Part shown: one piece after another, positions 35,401 through 43,453 of the stretch
Layout of the letters: the number at the start of each line of letters is the position of its first letter
Numbering within the stretch: position 1 is the stretch's first letter
DNA from: an uncultured Bacteroidota bacterium
GTDB taxonomy: Bacteria; Bacteroidota; Bacteroidia; Bacteroidales; F082
DNA: 43,543 nucleotides
Direction of reading: 5' to 3'
Assembly: GCA_903891085.1 (NCBI GenBank)
Contig: CAITDJ010000147.1
Span: 1 to 43,543 of the forward strand
Notes under the pieces: generated by a model
The model's database searches: none
What the model was told of the DNA's origin: nothing
The model's input: the letters and a program-made list of their open reading frames with translations, nothing else
Program-made: the position numbers and the translations under genes

Positions 35401-37652
35401 ACTTCCATATTCCTGATAAACCATGTTTCCTGAAAATCCCAGATTGTTATCCATGGTGCGGTTAGCGGATCAAAATTCAGTTCTTTTGAATATTCATTAC
35501 TTCCAACAGCGTTCGCTACTGAAAGAGTAACCGTTGAACCATCACCATCGAACGAAATGCCGGTTGGGTTTTTTTCAGTTGAAATCAGTCCATTGCCAAA
35601 ATCCCAAAAATACTCGCTTATAATCCCCTCTGAATCATCGAAAAAATCTACCAGCGTTCCTTTGTTATCTGAACTACTGGGTACATAAATATACCTCGCT
35701 ACAGGATAAATTAATGGAATCACTATTACACTTTTGCTTATTGTATGTGTAGCAGGTTCTGTTGTATTAATTGTTAATGTTACCTGATAAACACCACTAT
35801 AATCATATTTGTGTTCAGGATTCTGTTCTAATGAACTTCTTCCATCACCAAAATTCCAGTTATAGACAGTAACAGTGTGGGGTGTAATTGCAGTGAATTT
35901 AACAAGATTATTTTCATCTCCAAGGAGTTCCACTTCAAAATCAACTGGTACGATTCCAACTTTGAAGCTATGATTTTCATCAGACCCTGAATTTAGTGCC
36001 GGTGAAAATGTTGTGCTATTTTGCCTTATTGGCAATGAAAGTGCATTTTTCTGCATCGGGTTGTTGTTCAGATCAAAACCATCGATTTTCAATTTATTGA
36101 CACTGTTGTTCTGCATACTAGATGCAGGAACATTGAATACCCATTCTGTTTTTTCATCATTATTTGCAGTCACTTTTCTTTCAGAAAAAGTGTTTAAACC
36201 CAATGTTATCTCCTTCATTGCCTCAGATGTGTATACATGCACTTCGCAATCAGCCCATGATAATGATACATTAGGATCGGGTTCTAAGTACAACAAATTA
36301 CCACCATCAATCCATTCTCGACTATAGAGTATAACAGAAGGTGGAAATTGCGATAGTTCCACTTTTTTTACAAAAGGGGCAAAATTGTCAATATTAAAAA
36401 CAACTGCTGTGGGACTACTAAACATAGCGTTCGTAACTGTTTCAACACGTAAAAAAGCTTCATATTCACCATCAGGATATCTGGCAAGCAAATTATGTGG
36501 TGCCAACAGAAGGTTTTGCCCTATTTGATGATCAATCCTAATACGTGGAAAAAAGTCAGAGAAATAGTAATCATCCCATGGATGTGCACCACTATCCCTA
36601 TATGCATAAGGATCTATCCCGGTAATTGATTCATCTCCTACAGGGGCAGTAGTTATATTATGCGAAGAAGGTGTCTCTGGGTATAATGGTGAAGGACTGG
36701 TATTAATACCACCTAAGTTCATTTTCGACTCCACATATTGCCCTTGGTAAAGTTGATATGAAGAATTTACTGTGCCCCAGTTTCCGCAGGCTTCAGTGCT
36801 TTTATATTTAGGTTTTAAAAATAAATCAACCCTATCGACATCCATCAGAACATTGGTGTAGGTTGCATCATTACCACCACCGATCATACTTGCTCTACCT
36901 TTAAAATATGACCTTGATTCGTCATTGGCACCATAATTAATGGCATGTGTTTGAATACTGCAATCAAAATTGGTGCGTTGTCCAAAATTTAGTATTGACA
37001 TGGGACTATAATCATTTTGTATAGCATTATGGTCTCTGATAGCAATATCAATATCACGAAAAGCATATAAGTGTAAATGAATACCCACAGTCATCGAAGG
37101 CTGTATAGAGTTTCCTATTATACCAAGTTCCATACCTTCTGTCACTACATTTGTCACAGGATATGTTTGACCGTTATAAGTTACGGTTGTTCCATCATCT
37201 GTACCCAATGCTATACCTGATGTTGTATTAATGATGACCCATTTTTCAATTGGTAAGATTTGTGTTAAAAAAAGTACCATATTACCTTTAACAATAGGAT
37301 TACCAATTTGAGGATCTAATTTTTCGAATAAGTGCCCATAACCTAAATTGGGGTTGTTTCCATCTCCTTCAATAAAAATGTATTTATAACTTTTGCCATT
37401 TAGTTTTCTTACTATACCTGAGCAAGGGGAAACAATTCTATCTCCAACTACTTGACCAATACGTTGAAGGTCAATGCCTCTATGCCAATATGAATTACCG
37501 TCTGAATCTCTCGCCCCGTAATCGGATATTATATTAACTTTATTATAATTAGTGAGCGTTGATTGCAGCATATACTGCAACTGATAATTATCTTGAGCCA
37601 TTCCGCTCATAATAATTGCCAATAAAATCATACTAATAAACAACTGTTTCAT
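32433..37652 (-). CDS. Giant secreted protein: M23 peptidase-like, PKD, BACON-like and FG-GAP-like modules
   Basis: 1739 residues with signal peptide MKQLFISMILLAIIMSGMAQ. Residues about 40-200 match the LytM/M23 fold. The metal motif is WHRGIDLQ (H57, D61), then GYGHLFE (H107) and GIHLHLYAF (H192, H194), so the expected zinc and catalytic residues are present. PKD-like domains follow (about 575-810), with YNWNFGDGRSS and YFWDFGNGL. A BACON-like domain is near 1055-1155 (SSWCVVSPTSGG). FG-GAP-like propeller blades span about 1165-1410 (FGFSVSVDGYTAVIGSPG, FGASVDIYNDLIAVGAP). Near 1545-1615 is a segment with NEIILQDGFQTEYGANFEAG, common in Bacteroidetes surface proteins. No standard sorting domain is seen at the C-terminus. 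Starts by ATGA overlap. It may cut peptidoglycan or another Gly-rich peptide; activity is inferred. Confidence 0.8.
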   Translation of the reverse strand: MKQLFISMILLAIIMSGMAQDNYQLQYMLQSTLTNYNKVNIISDYGARDSDGNSYWHRGIDLQRIGQVVGDRIVSPCSGIVRKLNGKSYKYIFIEGDGNNPNLGYGHLFEKLDPQIGNPIVKGNMVLFLTQILPIEKWVIINTTSGIALGTDDGTTVTYNGQTYPVTNVVTEGMELGIIGNSIQPSMTVGIHLHLYAFRDIDIAIRDHNAIQNDYSPMSILNFGQRTNFDCSIQTHAINYGANDESRSYFKGRASMIGGGNDATYTNVLMDVDRVDLFLKPKYKSTEACGNWGTVNSSYQLYQGQYVESKMNLGGINTSPSPLYPETPSSHNITTAPVGDESITGIDPYAYRDSGAHPWDDYYFSDFFPRIRIDHQIGQNLLLAPHNLLARYPDGEYEAFLRVETVTNAMFSSPTAVVFNIDNFAPFVKKVELSQFPPSVILYSREWIDGGNLLYLEPDPNVSLSWADCEVHVYTSEAMKEITLGLNTFSERKVTANNDEKTEWVFNVPASSMQNNSVNKLKIDGFDLNNNPMQKNALSLPIRQNSTTFSPALNSGSDENHSFKVGIVPVDFEVELLGDENNLVKFTAITPHTVTVYNWNFGDGRSSLEQNPEHKYDYSGVYQVTLTINTTEPATHTISKSVIVIPLIYPVARYIYVPSSSDNKGTLVDFFDDSEGIISEYFWDFGNGLISTEKNPTGISFDGDGSTVTLSVANAVGSNEYSKELNFDPLTAPWITIWDFQETWFIRNMEVSVSNLEPPYTFEIEFGDGMSEIIADDYSYQIFTHQYYQAGDFLVKAYVTGTNLQGQPETISYAREINVEPNELDVSLIRQQENNPVYPFTDVTVQPVLNNDPILPGLYYGTYSITKVGDPNYYKTIMWSQYGPPLPSQDFQFENEGEYNVSLDLLVNGSSATGYATTVIIVVNAPKFISADVCCGPYTLCKGSEKMFYSVLSPIGSPGVPESKWNPTNLRWRLYDSNGNKLKEKLETFPFDQYSFTHYFTYKFDIEGDYTLRLETWNDQHGYDVNILDPQYVNTFSYYDVEEKKITVTSQMAYLNLIAENSGYYVFDADPHTFSVEISNPGLLNMNWVATAMENASSWCVVSPTSGGPICCNNSASIGISVFKNEVDITRYGTIKIDGTDVHGNQMQPVYIIIEQWGNDGTGSQLIVGNNSNQQFGFSVSVDGYTAVIGSPGKSASDNSSVWIYEKNQIGVWVEKATLIPPPGQKYFGRAVDINGEYVIVSSTQNAAIYKKPQGGWSGNVNPLKILENNFADSEDYGGSVAIWGDYAVVGCKKAYMNVGIALVYFRDFNGIDQWGRQKQIGGNSAGDYFGASVDIYNDLIAVGAPQTGNNNGYINVYNRNKSQSEVWDLEQHIPAPLSGSQQGPNVLFGHVVSIFENRLASVYNSNNGVYYYWDFPLFVRNTFNQWELIDAGFRNNFYNIGKNFNSITLFKDFSRNSPNNQDFYIGGPSLADNAGQAFHSYFESQHSQLVTEYHWCTIDPLPGDRYGHGICKSYHSILESAPGYLDKGCVIFLNIDKKESLCDADIDLSFKNFNKSSGVYEDIIARNINIGGEALPAIFASGSDIRYTGNEIILQDGFQTEYGANFEAGAEICQSTPEAKSNDEATEILSLNVGGINEKSISRINGGSMIEMSDVYKILRNRKKDFLWYQVDIYSDNNSVGFYNKKSEEIKVVMNPSQRLLIDTKMTNEKTNLIFKINDPTGVNFNILDNDEIESSQK

Positions 37653-38575
37653 TGGATTCTCTCTGATTTAAAGTCCGTATCAAAACGTAACAAAACTGTA
37701 TTGGTGTCATTTTTACTTACTCCATTCAATAGGATTCCTTTTATTGTTATCTCTTTAAATCTATTTAACTGTTCTTCTGTAACTTCAGTAATAAATTTAA
37801 GATTACTTTCCAAATTATAAAGAGAGATCGTTATTATTGGTTTGTTGTTTTTATACTCAATGACAGTACTTCCAATCAAATTATTGTTAGTATATAATCC
37901 AGTTAATGACACACCTGATCTATTAGTCCCTAAGGATCGTTCCAGAATAATTACATTCTTTTCAAGATCGATAATCCTATAACCTAATTCAGACCACTCC
38001 AATCCTTCGTCATCAAGCTCTATACCAAAACCATGTACCAAATATTTACCATCATTTGTTATTCTTGGCGTAATAATCTCAACATCAGATGATTCGACTG
38101 TTTTATATAATTCACCTTTTGAATTGTAAATATGTAAGACTGTTGCATATCCAAACTTCCTGTCCTCTGAAAACACCATCAAATAATGTGGGATAACTAC
38201 AAATTGATTATCAGGTGAAAATACTATTGAAGAATAGGTGTATCCAGAAAGTGGAATCAAGTTTTTTGAAGATTCATAAGTAACAAGACCCGGGATTTCA
38301 TTGTTAATAGCTTTGATTGTCGAAAAATCGAATGTTTTACTCTTGTCTTCTTTATAATCGCTTTCGGGATATGGTAAATTCCAAAATGGACTAAATTCTA
38401 CCAATGAAAATGATCTTAGCACTTCGTTCTGAACCGTATCAATAAAAGTTACAATACATGAATCAGGATTACTTGGATGGAAATGATATTTAATTGTATT
38501 CTGTCCTTTTGCATAGAAGGAGCATATTATTAGTATGCTAATAATTACAATTTTCTTAATACTTGTCATATTCAA
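37649..38575 (-). CDS. Secreted protein of unknown function
   Basis: 308 residues with a signal peptide (IVIISILIICSFYAKGQ); the start may be at 38575 or, two codons later, at 38569. I recognise no family. The chain has beta-propeller-like phrases, such as YSSIVFSPDNQFVVIPHY, TVLHIYNSKGELYKTV and RITNDGKYLVHGFG, suggesting WD/SMP-30-type blades, but this is not secure. It lacks a T9SS sorting domain and may stay in the periplasm. Its stop overlaps the start of the giant protein gene (ATGA), so the two are translationally coupled and may work together. It starts seven bases after the stop of the tail-fibre-like gene. Confidence 0.65.
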   Translation of the reverse strand: MNMTSIKKIVIISILIICSFYAKGQNTIKYHFHPSNPDSCIVTFIDTVQNEVLRSFSLVEFSPFWNLPYPESDYKEDKSKTFDFSTIKAINNEIPGLVTYESSKNLIPLSGYTYSSIVFSPDNQFVVIPHYLMVFSEDRKFGYATVLHIYNSKGELYKTVESSDVEIITPRITNDGKYLVHGFGIELDDEGLEWSELGYRIIDLEKNVIILERSLGTNRSGVSLTGLYTNNNLIGSTVIEYKNNKPIITISLYNLESNLKFITEVTEEQLNRFKEITIKGILLNGVSKNDTNTVLLRFDTDFKSERIQ

Positions 38576-38582
38576 ATTGTAT

Positions 38583-40775
38583 TTATGGGTTATTATTTTT
38601 CAACTGCTCTACTTCGGTCTGCAGGGTATTTATCTTTTTTTCCTGTTCAAGCAAATACAGGGTAAGTTCTTCTATCTTTTTCAAAAGCAGACCATTCATA
38701 TCTCCCAGGTTTATGCCTTTTTCAAGTACCTGGGCTTCATCAGGTATTTCAGGCAGGTGATTATTGATTTGGATAAATTCATCCAATTCATTAAGTGGCA
38801 TCAATTTATAACCAGGTTGTAAAACCTTGTCCCACCATGTATTGGTATTCACGCGCACCAAATTGGCAGATATTTCGCCATTCACAAAAAGATTACTCGT
38901 ATAATCAGGGCTGCCAAAATAAACATTATTATCTCCTCTGATTGACATAACCTGCGTATTCTGGTTATGAAATTCAATTCTTCCGGAAGTGCCACGACTA
39001 AACAACTTTATAGAGCCAGATCCTGCATAGTTGCTGTGGAGAGAAATATACGCATCGTTCTCATCGGTTCCGGCAAATATATTCAGTGGTTGCCAGTTTT
39101 CACGGGCTCCTTTAATATTTCCATTTAATCGAAAATTCCCATTCACATGCAGTGATTCCTGAGGCTGGGTGATCCCAATCCCAATTTTTTTTGTTGCATC
39201 AGTAAAAACATTGTTGCTCTGATTTGTCCAGGGGCCAATATTAGTAATGGTTTGAGGGTCAGTCCAAATAGCATTACCAAATTGATCGGCCAACAGCATG
39301 AACCCGGCATTGTAACCATCGGTTATCTGGAGTTGGGTAGTTTTTATTTTCCCAACCACTTCGAGTTTTTCAGTTGGTGCAAAGGTGCCCACACCTATAT
39401 TATCTCTGACAATTAAATTTCTGGAAGTTTCCGGAGTAATTACATTATACCCTATTGAAACTGTTCCCTGAACTTCAAATTTTGATTTTGGAGTAATAGT
39501 ACCTAAACCCACATTCCCTGTGTTTGATACAAAGATGCCACTGCCTGTAGTGTTGTATAGTTTCAAACCATTGGCATCGGGGGCTTTTACGGTAGAGGTA
39601 ATTAGATTGAATCCGGCTGTTTGTTTGATGTTACCTATTACTTCCAGTTGTTCAGACGGAGTAATTGTGCCCAAACCAACATACCCTAAATTCGAAACAA
39701 AAATGCCACTTTCCTTGACATTGAATAGTTTCAATCCATTAGCATCAGGAGCTATTACTACGGAGGTAAATAGTTTATAACCGGCGGTTTGTTTGATGTT
39801 GCCTGTTACTTCAAGCCTTTCTGTTGGGCTAATAGTCCCCAAACCCACATTACCTGAATTTGATATAAAAATGCCTCTACCTTCGGTGTTGTACAATTTC
39901 AAACCATTGGCATCTGGGGCTTTTACGGTGGAGGTAATGAGGCTGTAACCCGAAGTTTGTTTTATGTTACCAGTTACTTCTAATTTTTCAGCTGGATCTG
40001 TTGTTCCCACACCCATATTCCCATTTAAAAACACAAAGTTTTGTCCTATTTGTGTATTGAAAGTGAAGTTATCCTTTGCTGCTGCTTTTATATAATGATT
40101 GGTAGTAAAATTGATAATGGAAAACTTTCCAACACCCGTTGCGTCAAGTTTGAGCGACGCATCCTCGTTGGCATCGGCAAAAATATGTAACTTAGCCGTT
40201 GGTGTTAACATATTACCTATTGCAACTTTTCCCGATTGGTTGCCAGCGGGAGTATCGCCAACAAAAAGAGTTGGTCTGGTGCTGTTAAAACCAATTACCA
40301 GACTGTTCGAGATATGGTTGACCAAAGGTTGAGTTAAGCCTAAACCTTTTCCAATTACAAAGGCACCATCAGCCTGTCCTTCAACGAAATAGCCAAGTAC
40401 CATTGATCGAGTAGTTAATGCCTTTGCATAATATCCAATTGCATAAGCACTTGAAGCAGAAGCTGAAGAATATGAACCTAAAACATATGCATGTACACCG
40501 TTTATGCTTATACTACTATTACTTCCAATTACATATGAATGGCTACCGTTGGCAATGGCAAAGCTGCCAATGGCCATGGCATTGTTCCTTGTAGTGGAAG
40601 AGTTGTTGCCAATAACTGTTTGAAAATCATTTCCAACTATCTGACTAATCGTGTTACTATAGCCAATAATTGTACTTTTTCGCGGAGCATCACAATTCAA
40701 ACATTGGGCGTTTACCTGTATGCCCATTATAATAATAAATATAGCGTTTAGTAGGTATTTGATTACATTTTTCAT
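38583..40775 (-). CDS. YadA-head/tail-fibre-like surface protein with 56-residue repeats
   Basis: 730 residues. A signal peptide (1-23) is followed by about five 14-residue YadA/Hia-type head repeats (residues 66-143), such as AMAIGSFAIANGSH, AYVLGSYSSASASS and AYAIGYYAKALTTR. Three 56-residue repeats follow at 265-432, each starting LEVTGNIKQT and ending VGLGTITPSE-like. The C-terminal part has LPEIPDEAQVLEKGINLGDMNG and then a coiled coil (NGLLLKKIEELTLYLLEQEKK), the ending common to tail-fibre-like proteins of Bacteroidetes. A trimeric, fibrous surface protein is inferred. No membrane anchor or T9SS domain is seen. It lies 12 bases after the preceding T9SS gene. Confidence 0.8.
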   Translation of the reverse strand: MKNVIKYLLNAIFIIIMGIQVNAQCLNCDAPRKSTIIGYSNTISQIVGNDFQTVIGNNSSTTRNNAMAIGSFAIANGSHSYVIGSNSSISINGVHAYVLGSYSSASASSAYAIGYYAKALTTRSMVLGYFVEGQADGAFVIGKGLGLTQPLVNHISNSLVIGFNSTRPTLFVGDTPAGNQSGKVAIGNMLTPTAKLHIFADANEDASLKLDATGVGKFSIINFTTNHYIKAAAKDNFTFNTQIGQNFVFLNGNMGVGTTDPAEKLEVTGNIKQTSGYSLITSTVKAPDANGLKLYNTEGRGIFISNSGNVGLGTISPTERLEVTGNIKQTAGYKLFTSVVIAPDANGLKLFNVKESGIFVSNLGYVGLGTITPSEQLEVIGNIKQTAGFNLITSTVKAPDANGLKLYNTTGSGIFVSNTGNVGLGTITPKSKFEVQGTVSIGYNVITPETSRNLIVRDNIGVGTFAPTEKLEVVGKIKTTQLQITDGYNAGFMLLADQFGNAIWTDPQTITNIGPWTNQSNNVFTDATKKIGIGITQPQESLHVNGNFRLNGNIKGARENWQPLNIFAGTDENDAYISLHSNYAGSGSIKLFSRGTSGRIEFHNQNTQVMSIRGDNNVYFGSPDYTSNLFVNGEISANLVRVNTNTWWDKVLQPGYKLMPLNELDEFIQINNHLPEIPDEAQVLEKGINLGDMNGLLLKKIEELTLYLLEQEKKINTLQTEVEQLKNNNP
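39480..39983 (-). repeat. Three in-frame 168-base direct repeats inside the fibre-like gene
   Basis: Equivalent points recur at 39511, 39679 and 39847, exactly 168 bases apart, encoding 56 residues each. Copies differ at scattered, often synonymous positions, so they are not an assembly artefact. Flanking partial units extend the pattern on both sides. Confidence 0.88.
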
Positions 40776-40787
40776 ATTGATTAGACT

Positions 40788-42254
40788 TTAATATTTAATA
40801 ACTGTATGGCTCTCGATTTGCTTTCCATTCTTGCTAATAATTTGAATAATATAGCTCCCAGATTTAACATTATCCATTTTAATAAGTGTTTTCCCTATTA
40901 CTCCTTCTTGTTCAATAAGCAATTTACCAGAAATATCAAACAGTTGAATTCGAAAATCTTTAAGATAGCATTCTATTTCTAATTTATCAGTAACTGGATT
41001 GGGATACACCAAAGCATCCTTTATTTGCATGGTGTTTATAGCAGTTCCCACAAGCATTCCTTCATTATTAAGTTTGATAAACACTGGGTTGTAAACCTTT
41101 GTATCATGATTATACTTTGTAACGCAAATAAAACTTCCTCCGTCAGGGGTAGCTATAATATAATAGATTAAATAATAATCGTTACCTCCCAAAAATCGAA
41201 GATAGCGTAGGTTCAGTTCGGCGTCAACCTGACCAGTCATTACCCAGCATACTGTCATTGGATTAGGCATACCGATGTGTAAATTTTTTAGACCGACAAA
41301 AAATACTGAATCAGGATTGTTAAAATCAATGGTTTGTCTGTATGCCGACTGGTCAATTGTATCTAATGCACCAAAAAATACAGCTTTCTTTATGTTTAAC
41401 AAACTATCATACTTAACAATATACAATTCCCTATCATTGGGGTCTTCAGCATTAGGTCTCACATAATCTGTTGCAAATAAAAAAGTGCTATCGGTATGCC
41501 ATTTGGTAGTAATATAATCTTCTGTAAATGGAAGGCTGTCCAATCTAATAAAGTTAAAACTTGTATCGAAAACTGCACGTGCATCTTGCCCGTTACTCCC
41601 TTGAAAACCTTTGTTAAACAACCAAATATGCGTTGAATCATGATTCATCATAAAATTAGTTGACGAATAAGTTAGTATAGGATGTATATATTGTTGCAGA
41701 ATATTTCCATAACCATCTATCCAAATCATTACAGGAGTATCACCTGTGCAAGGGAATCCACAAAAGGTCAAACCAACCAGATATTTATTTTCAATGATAA
41801 ATGGTTTCTTCAATCCAAACGCCCAATAATTACTATAATCATGAAATTTAACCCAAATTGGATTAAAGGCAGTATCTACCTCCATTAGTAATAAAAAAGT
41901 TTGTTCGGTTTCATACAATTTAGCAATACCACATATGAGGTAACCATTATGAACAGATGGTGAAATACTTGAAAAATTGAACGTTGTATCGTTAAAATAG
42001 TACCGATATGTCGATGTATCACCATTAGTATTAAATTTTAATATATATGCTTTTGTCAAATCACTTGGCGAATAATCGGTATTTGTTCTTTCCGAAATTA
42101 ATGTAATAACATTGCCATGATTGTCAATTATTGCATCATTTGAAAATTTTCTGGTTGAATAGTCCAGCTCAAATTCAAAAGTGTTTTGGGCAGGAACTAT
42201 TTCTGCCCAAAATACCAGACCAATCAATACTGAAAATAAAATAAGCTTTTTCAT
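40788..42254 (-). CDS. Secreted protein with T9SS type-A sorting domain
   Basis: 488 residues with a signal peptide (MKKLILFSVLIGLVFWAEIVPAQ). The body (about 25-405) has no motif I can name. It contains recurring phrases like AIIDNHGNVITLISE, YILKFNTNGDTSTYRYYF and GGSFICVTKYNHDTKVY, suggesting an irregular beta-propeller. The last 75 residues, from ALVYPNPVTDKLEIE through LFDISGKLLIEQEG to ESHTVIKY, are a type-A T9SS sorting domain, so the protein is exported through the outer membrane. The start overlaps the stop of the lipoprotein gene by ATGA. Resembles the last gene of the cassette in plan. Confidence 0.8.
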   Translation of the reverse strand: MKKLILFSVLIGLVFWAEIVPAQNTFEFELDYSTRKFSNDAIIDNHGNVITLISERTNTDYSPSDLTKAYILKFNTNGDTSTYRYYFNDTTFNFSSISPSVHNGYLICGIAKLYETEQTFLLLMEVDTAFNPIWVKFHDYSNYWAFGLKKPFIIENKYLVGLTFCGFPCTGDTPVMIWIDGYGNILQQYIHPILTYSSTNFMMNHDSTHIWLFNKGFQGSNGQDARAVFDTSFNFIRLDSLPFTEDYITTKWHTDSTFLFATDYVRPNAEDPNDRELYIVKYDSLLNIKKAVFFGALDTIDQSAYRQTIDFNNPDSVFFVGLKNLHIGMPNPMTVCWVMTGQVDAELNLRYLRFLGGNDYYLIYYIIATPDGGSFICVTKYNHDTKVYNPVFIKLNNEGMLVGTAINTMQIKDALVYPNPVTDKLEIECYLKDFRIQLFDISGKLLIEQEGVIGKTLIKMDNVKSGSYIIQIISKNGKQIESHTVIKY

Positions 42255-43315
42255 TGTTCATCATATGGTAACTCATGGTTTGCAAAACACATTTTCCCTC
42301 GCTTTCTAAAACTTATTTTTGGGGCATGATAAATATAAATATTTTCATTATGTACCACGGATGTACTTACAACATTTACTTCTGCAAACCTAAAGTTTCC
42401 TGGATTTTGTTCTGATGCAAGCCATTCGTCTGCAAAAACTTTCAAATAATCGTAATAAAATTGCATTTCATGTGTGCCGTTTGGACCAACTTCTTGATGG
42501 AATTCCAAACATTCTGTGTCAACAATGAATGGTGCAACAGCTTCTGATGCTGCGAAAATTTTATAATCAAAAAGATTATCAAATTGATCATTTGTCATTC
42601 GATGCTCCCAATAATTCAGATCAAGTTGCAAGGTTGTTCCATAAAAAAACCAGCGGCATCCGGTTCCAGCTGATGCTGAATTGTAATGTGCCTGCAACTT
42701 GGCCTCGAAAACCTGTGGGGCATTGGTGCCCACATCATTACCATTACAATCGAAATATGTATATTTATCATAGTTATAAACTTCACTCTCTCCAAAATCT
42801 CCGGTAGTCTGCAATGTTCCGGTACCTGTAAGTGTTACAATGCGAAGTTTGCGTTTTAGTTCCGAGATATTTCCCATATCGGTTACGGTAGCCATTATAA
42901 ATTGCTTGTTGTCTCCTTCAATACTGTAATATTTGTAGCTAATTCCTGTCAAAAAGTCGTCATAGGTATTAAATACTTCATTGACAGCAGCTTCCGTGCC
43001 ATTAATCATGTTTAAATTGGTGTACAAGGTGTCGCGGTGTAGGCGGGCAAAAGGATAATTGCCATTAGTATAAAGGTAGTTAAGGGTGGCATCAATATAC
43101 CAGATCGCTGAATCTACCTGCATTTTTTCATCGCTTTTAAGGTTGGGACTAATTTTGTAGCTGTCCAATCTATTTGCAAAATCAATGATCAGGTTTTCCG
43201 GATTAATCTCAGTTTGATTATTCGACTTGCCAATTTGGCTATCCTTAACACAGCCAATTATAAATAATACAAGCACAATGCTGATTACTTTTAAAAATGT
43301 AATGTAAGTTTTCAT
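42251..43315 (-). CDS. Putative lipoprotein, first gene of the secreted-protein cassette
   Basis: 354 residues with a lipoprotein signal: VLVLFIIGC gives Cys22 as the acylated residue. The mature part starts with Asn/Thr/Glu-rich linker sequence and has no family I recognise. Residues about 65-130 contain SAIWYIDATLNYLYTNGN, and the rest is mixed alpha/beta. Several Cys (in FDCNGNDVG, TGCRWFFYG, DTECLEFHQ) could form disulfides outside the cytoplasm. Coupled to the next gene by an ATGA overlap. A promoter at 43422-43453 fits as the start of the whole six-gene unit. Confidence 0.7.
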   Translation of the reverse strand: MKTYITFLKVISIVLVLFIIGCVKDSQIGKSNNQTEINPENLIIDFANRLDSYKISPNLKSDEKMQVDSAIWYIDATLNYLYTNGNYPFARLHRDTLYTNLNMINGTEAAVNEVFNTYDDFLTGISYKYYSIEGDNKQFIMATVTDMGNISELKRKLRIVTLTGTGTLQTTGDFGESEVYNYDKYTYFDCNGNDVGTNAPQVFEAKLQAHYNSASAGTGCRWFFYGTTLQLDLNYWEHRMTNDQFDNLFDYKIFAASEAVAPFIVDTECLEFHQEVGPNGTHEMQFYYDYLKVFADEWLASEQNPGNFRFAEVNVVSTSVVHNENIYIYHAPKISFRKRGKMCFANHELPYDEQ

Positions 43316-43421
43316 GATTTTTTTGTTTTATAATGATTTAATTTAATGGTCAGTGATCAGATCGGTTAATTCGCTTAAAATTTATAATTCTCTGATAAGC
43401 AAAGTAACCCTAACAGTATTT

Positions 43422-43453
43422 CAAATGTAAATAGATTCTTAGTACATGACAAA
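43422..43453 (-). promoter_or_regulatory. Promoter of the secreted-protein cassette, TTTG-N20-TACATTTG
   Basis: On the minus strand TTTG (43453-43450) is followed after 20 bases by TACATTTG (43429-43422). Both elements match the Bacteroidetes primary-sigma consensus exactly and the spacing is within the 19-21 range. The leader to the lipoprotein ATG would be about 100 bases. The best promoter match in the window. Confidence 0.65.

Noticed and set aside
36013..36327. 104-codon open frame antisense to the giant secreted protein gene
   Set aside because: It lies entirely within a well-supported gene and has no own promoter or known family.
38583..40775. Prophage, because of the tail-fibre-like C-terminus
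   Set aside because: The protein has a signal peptide and no capsid, terminase, portal or integrase gene is nearby; neighbours are T9SS cargo.
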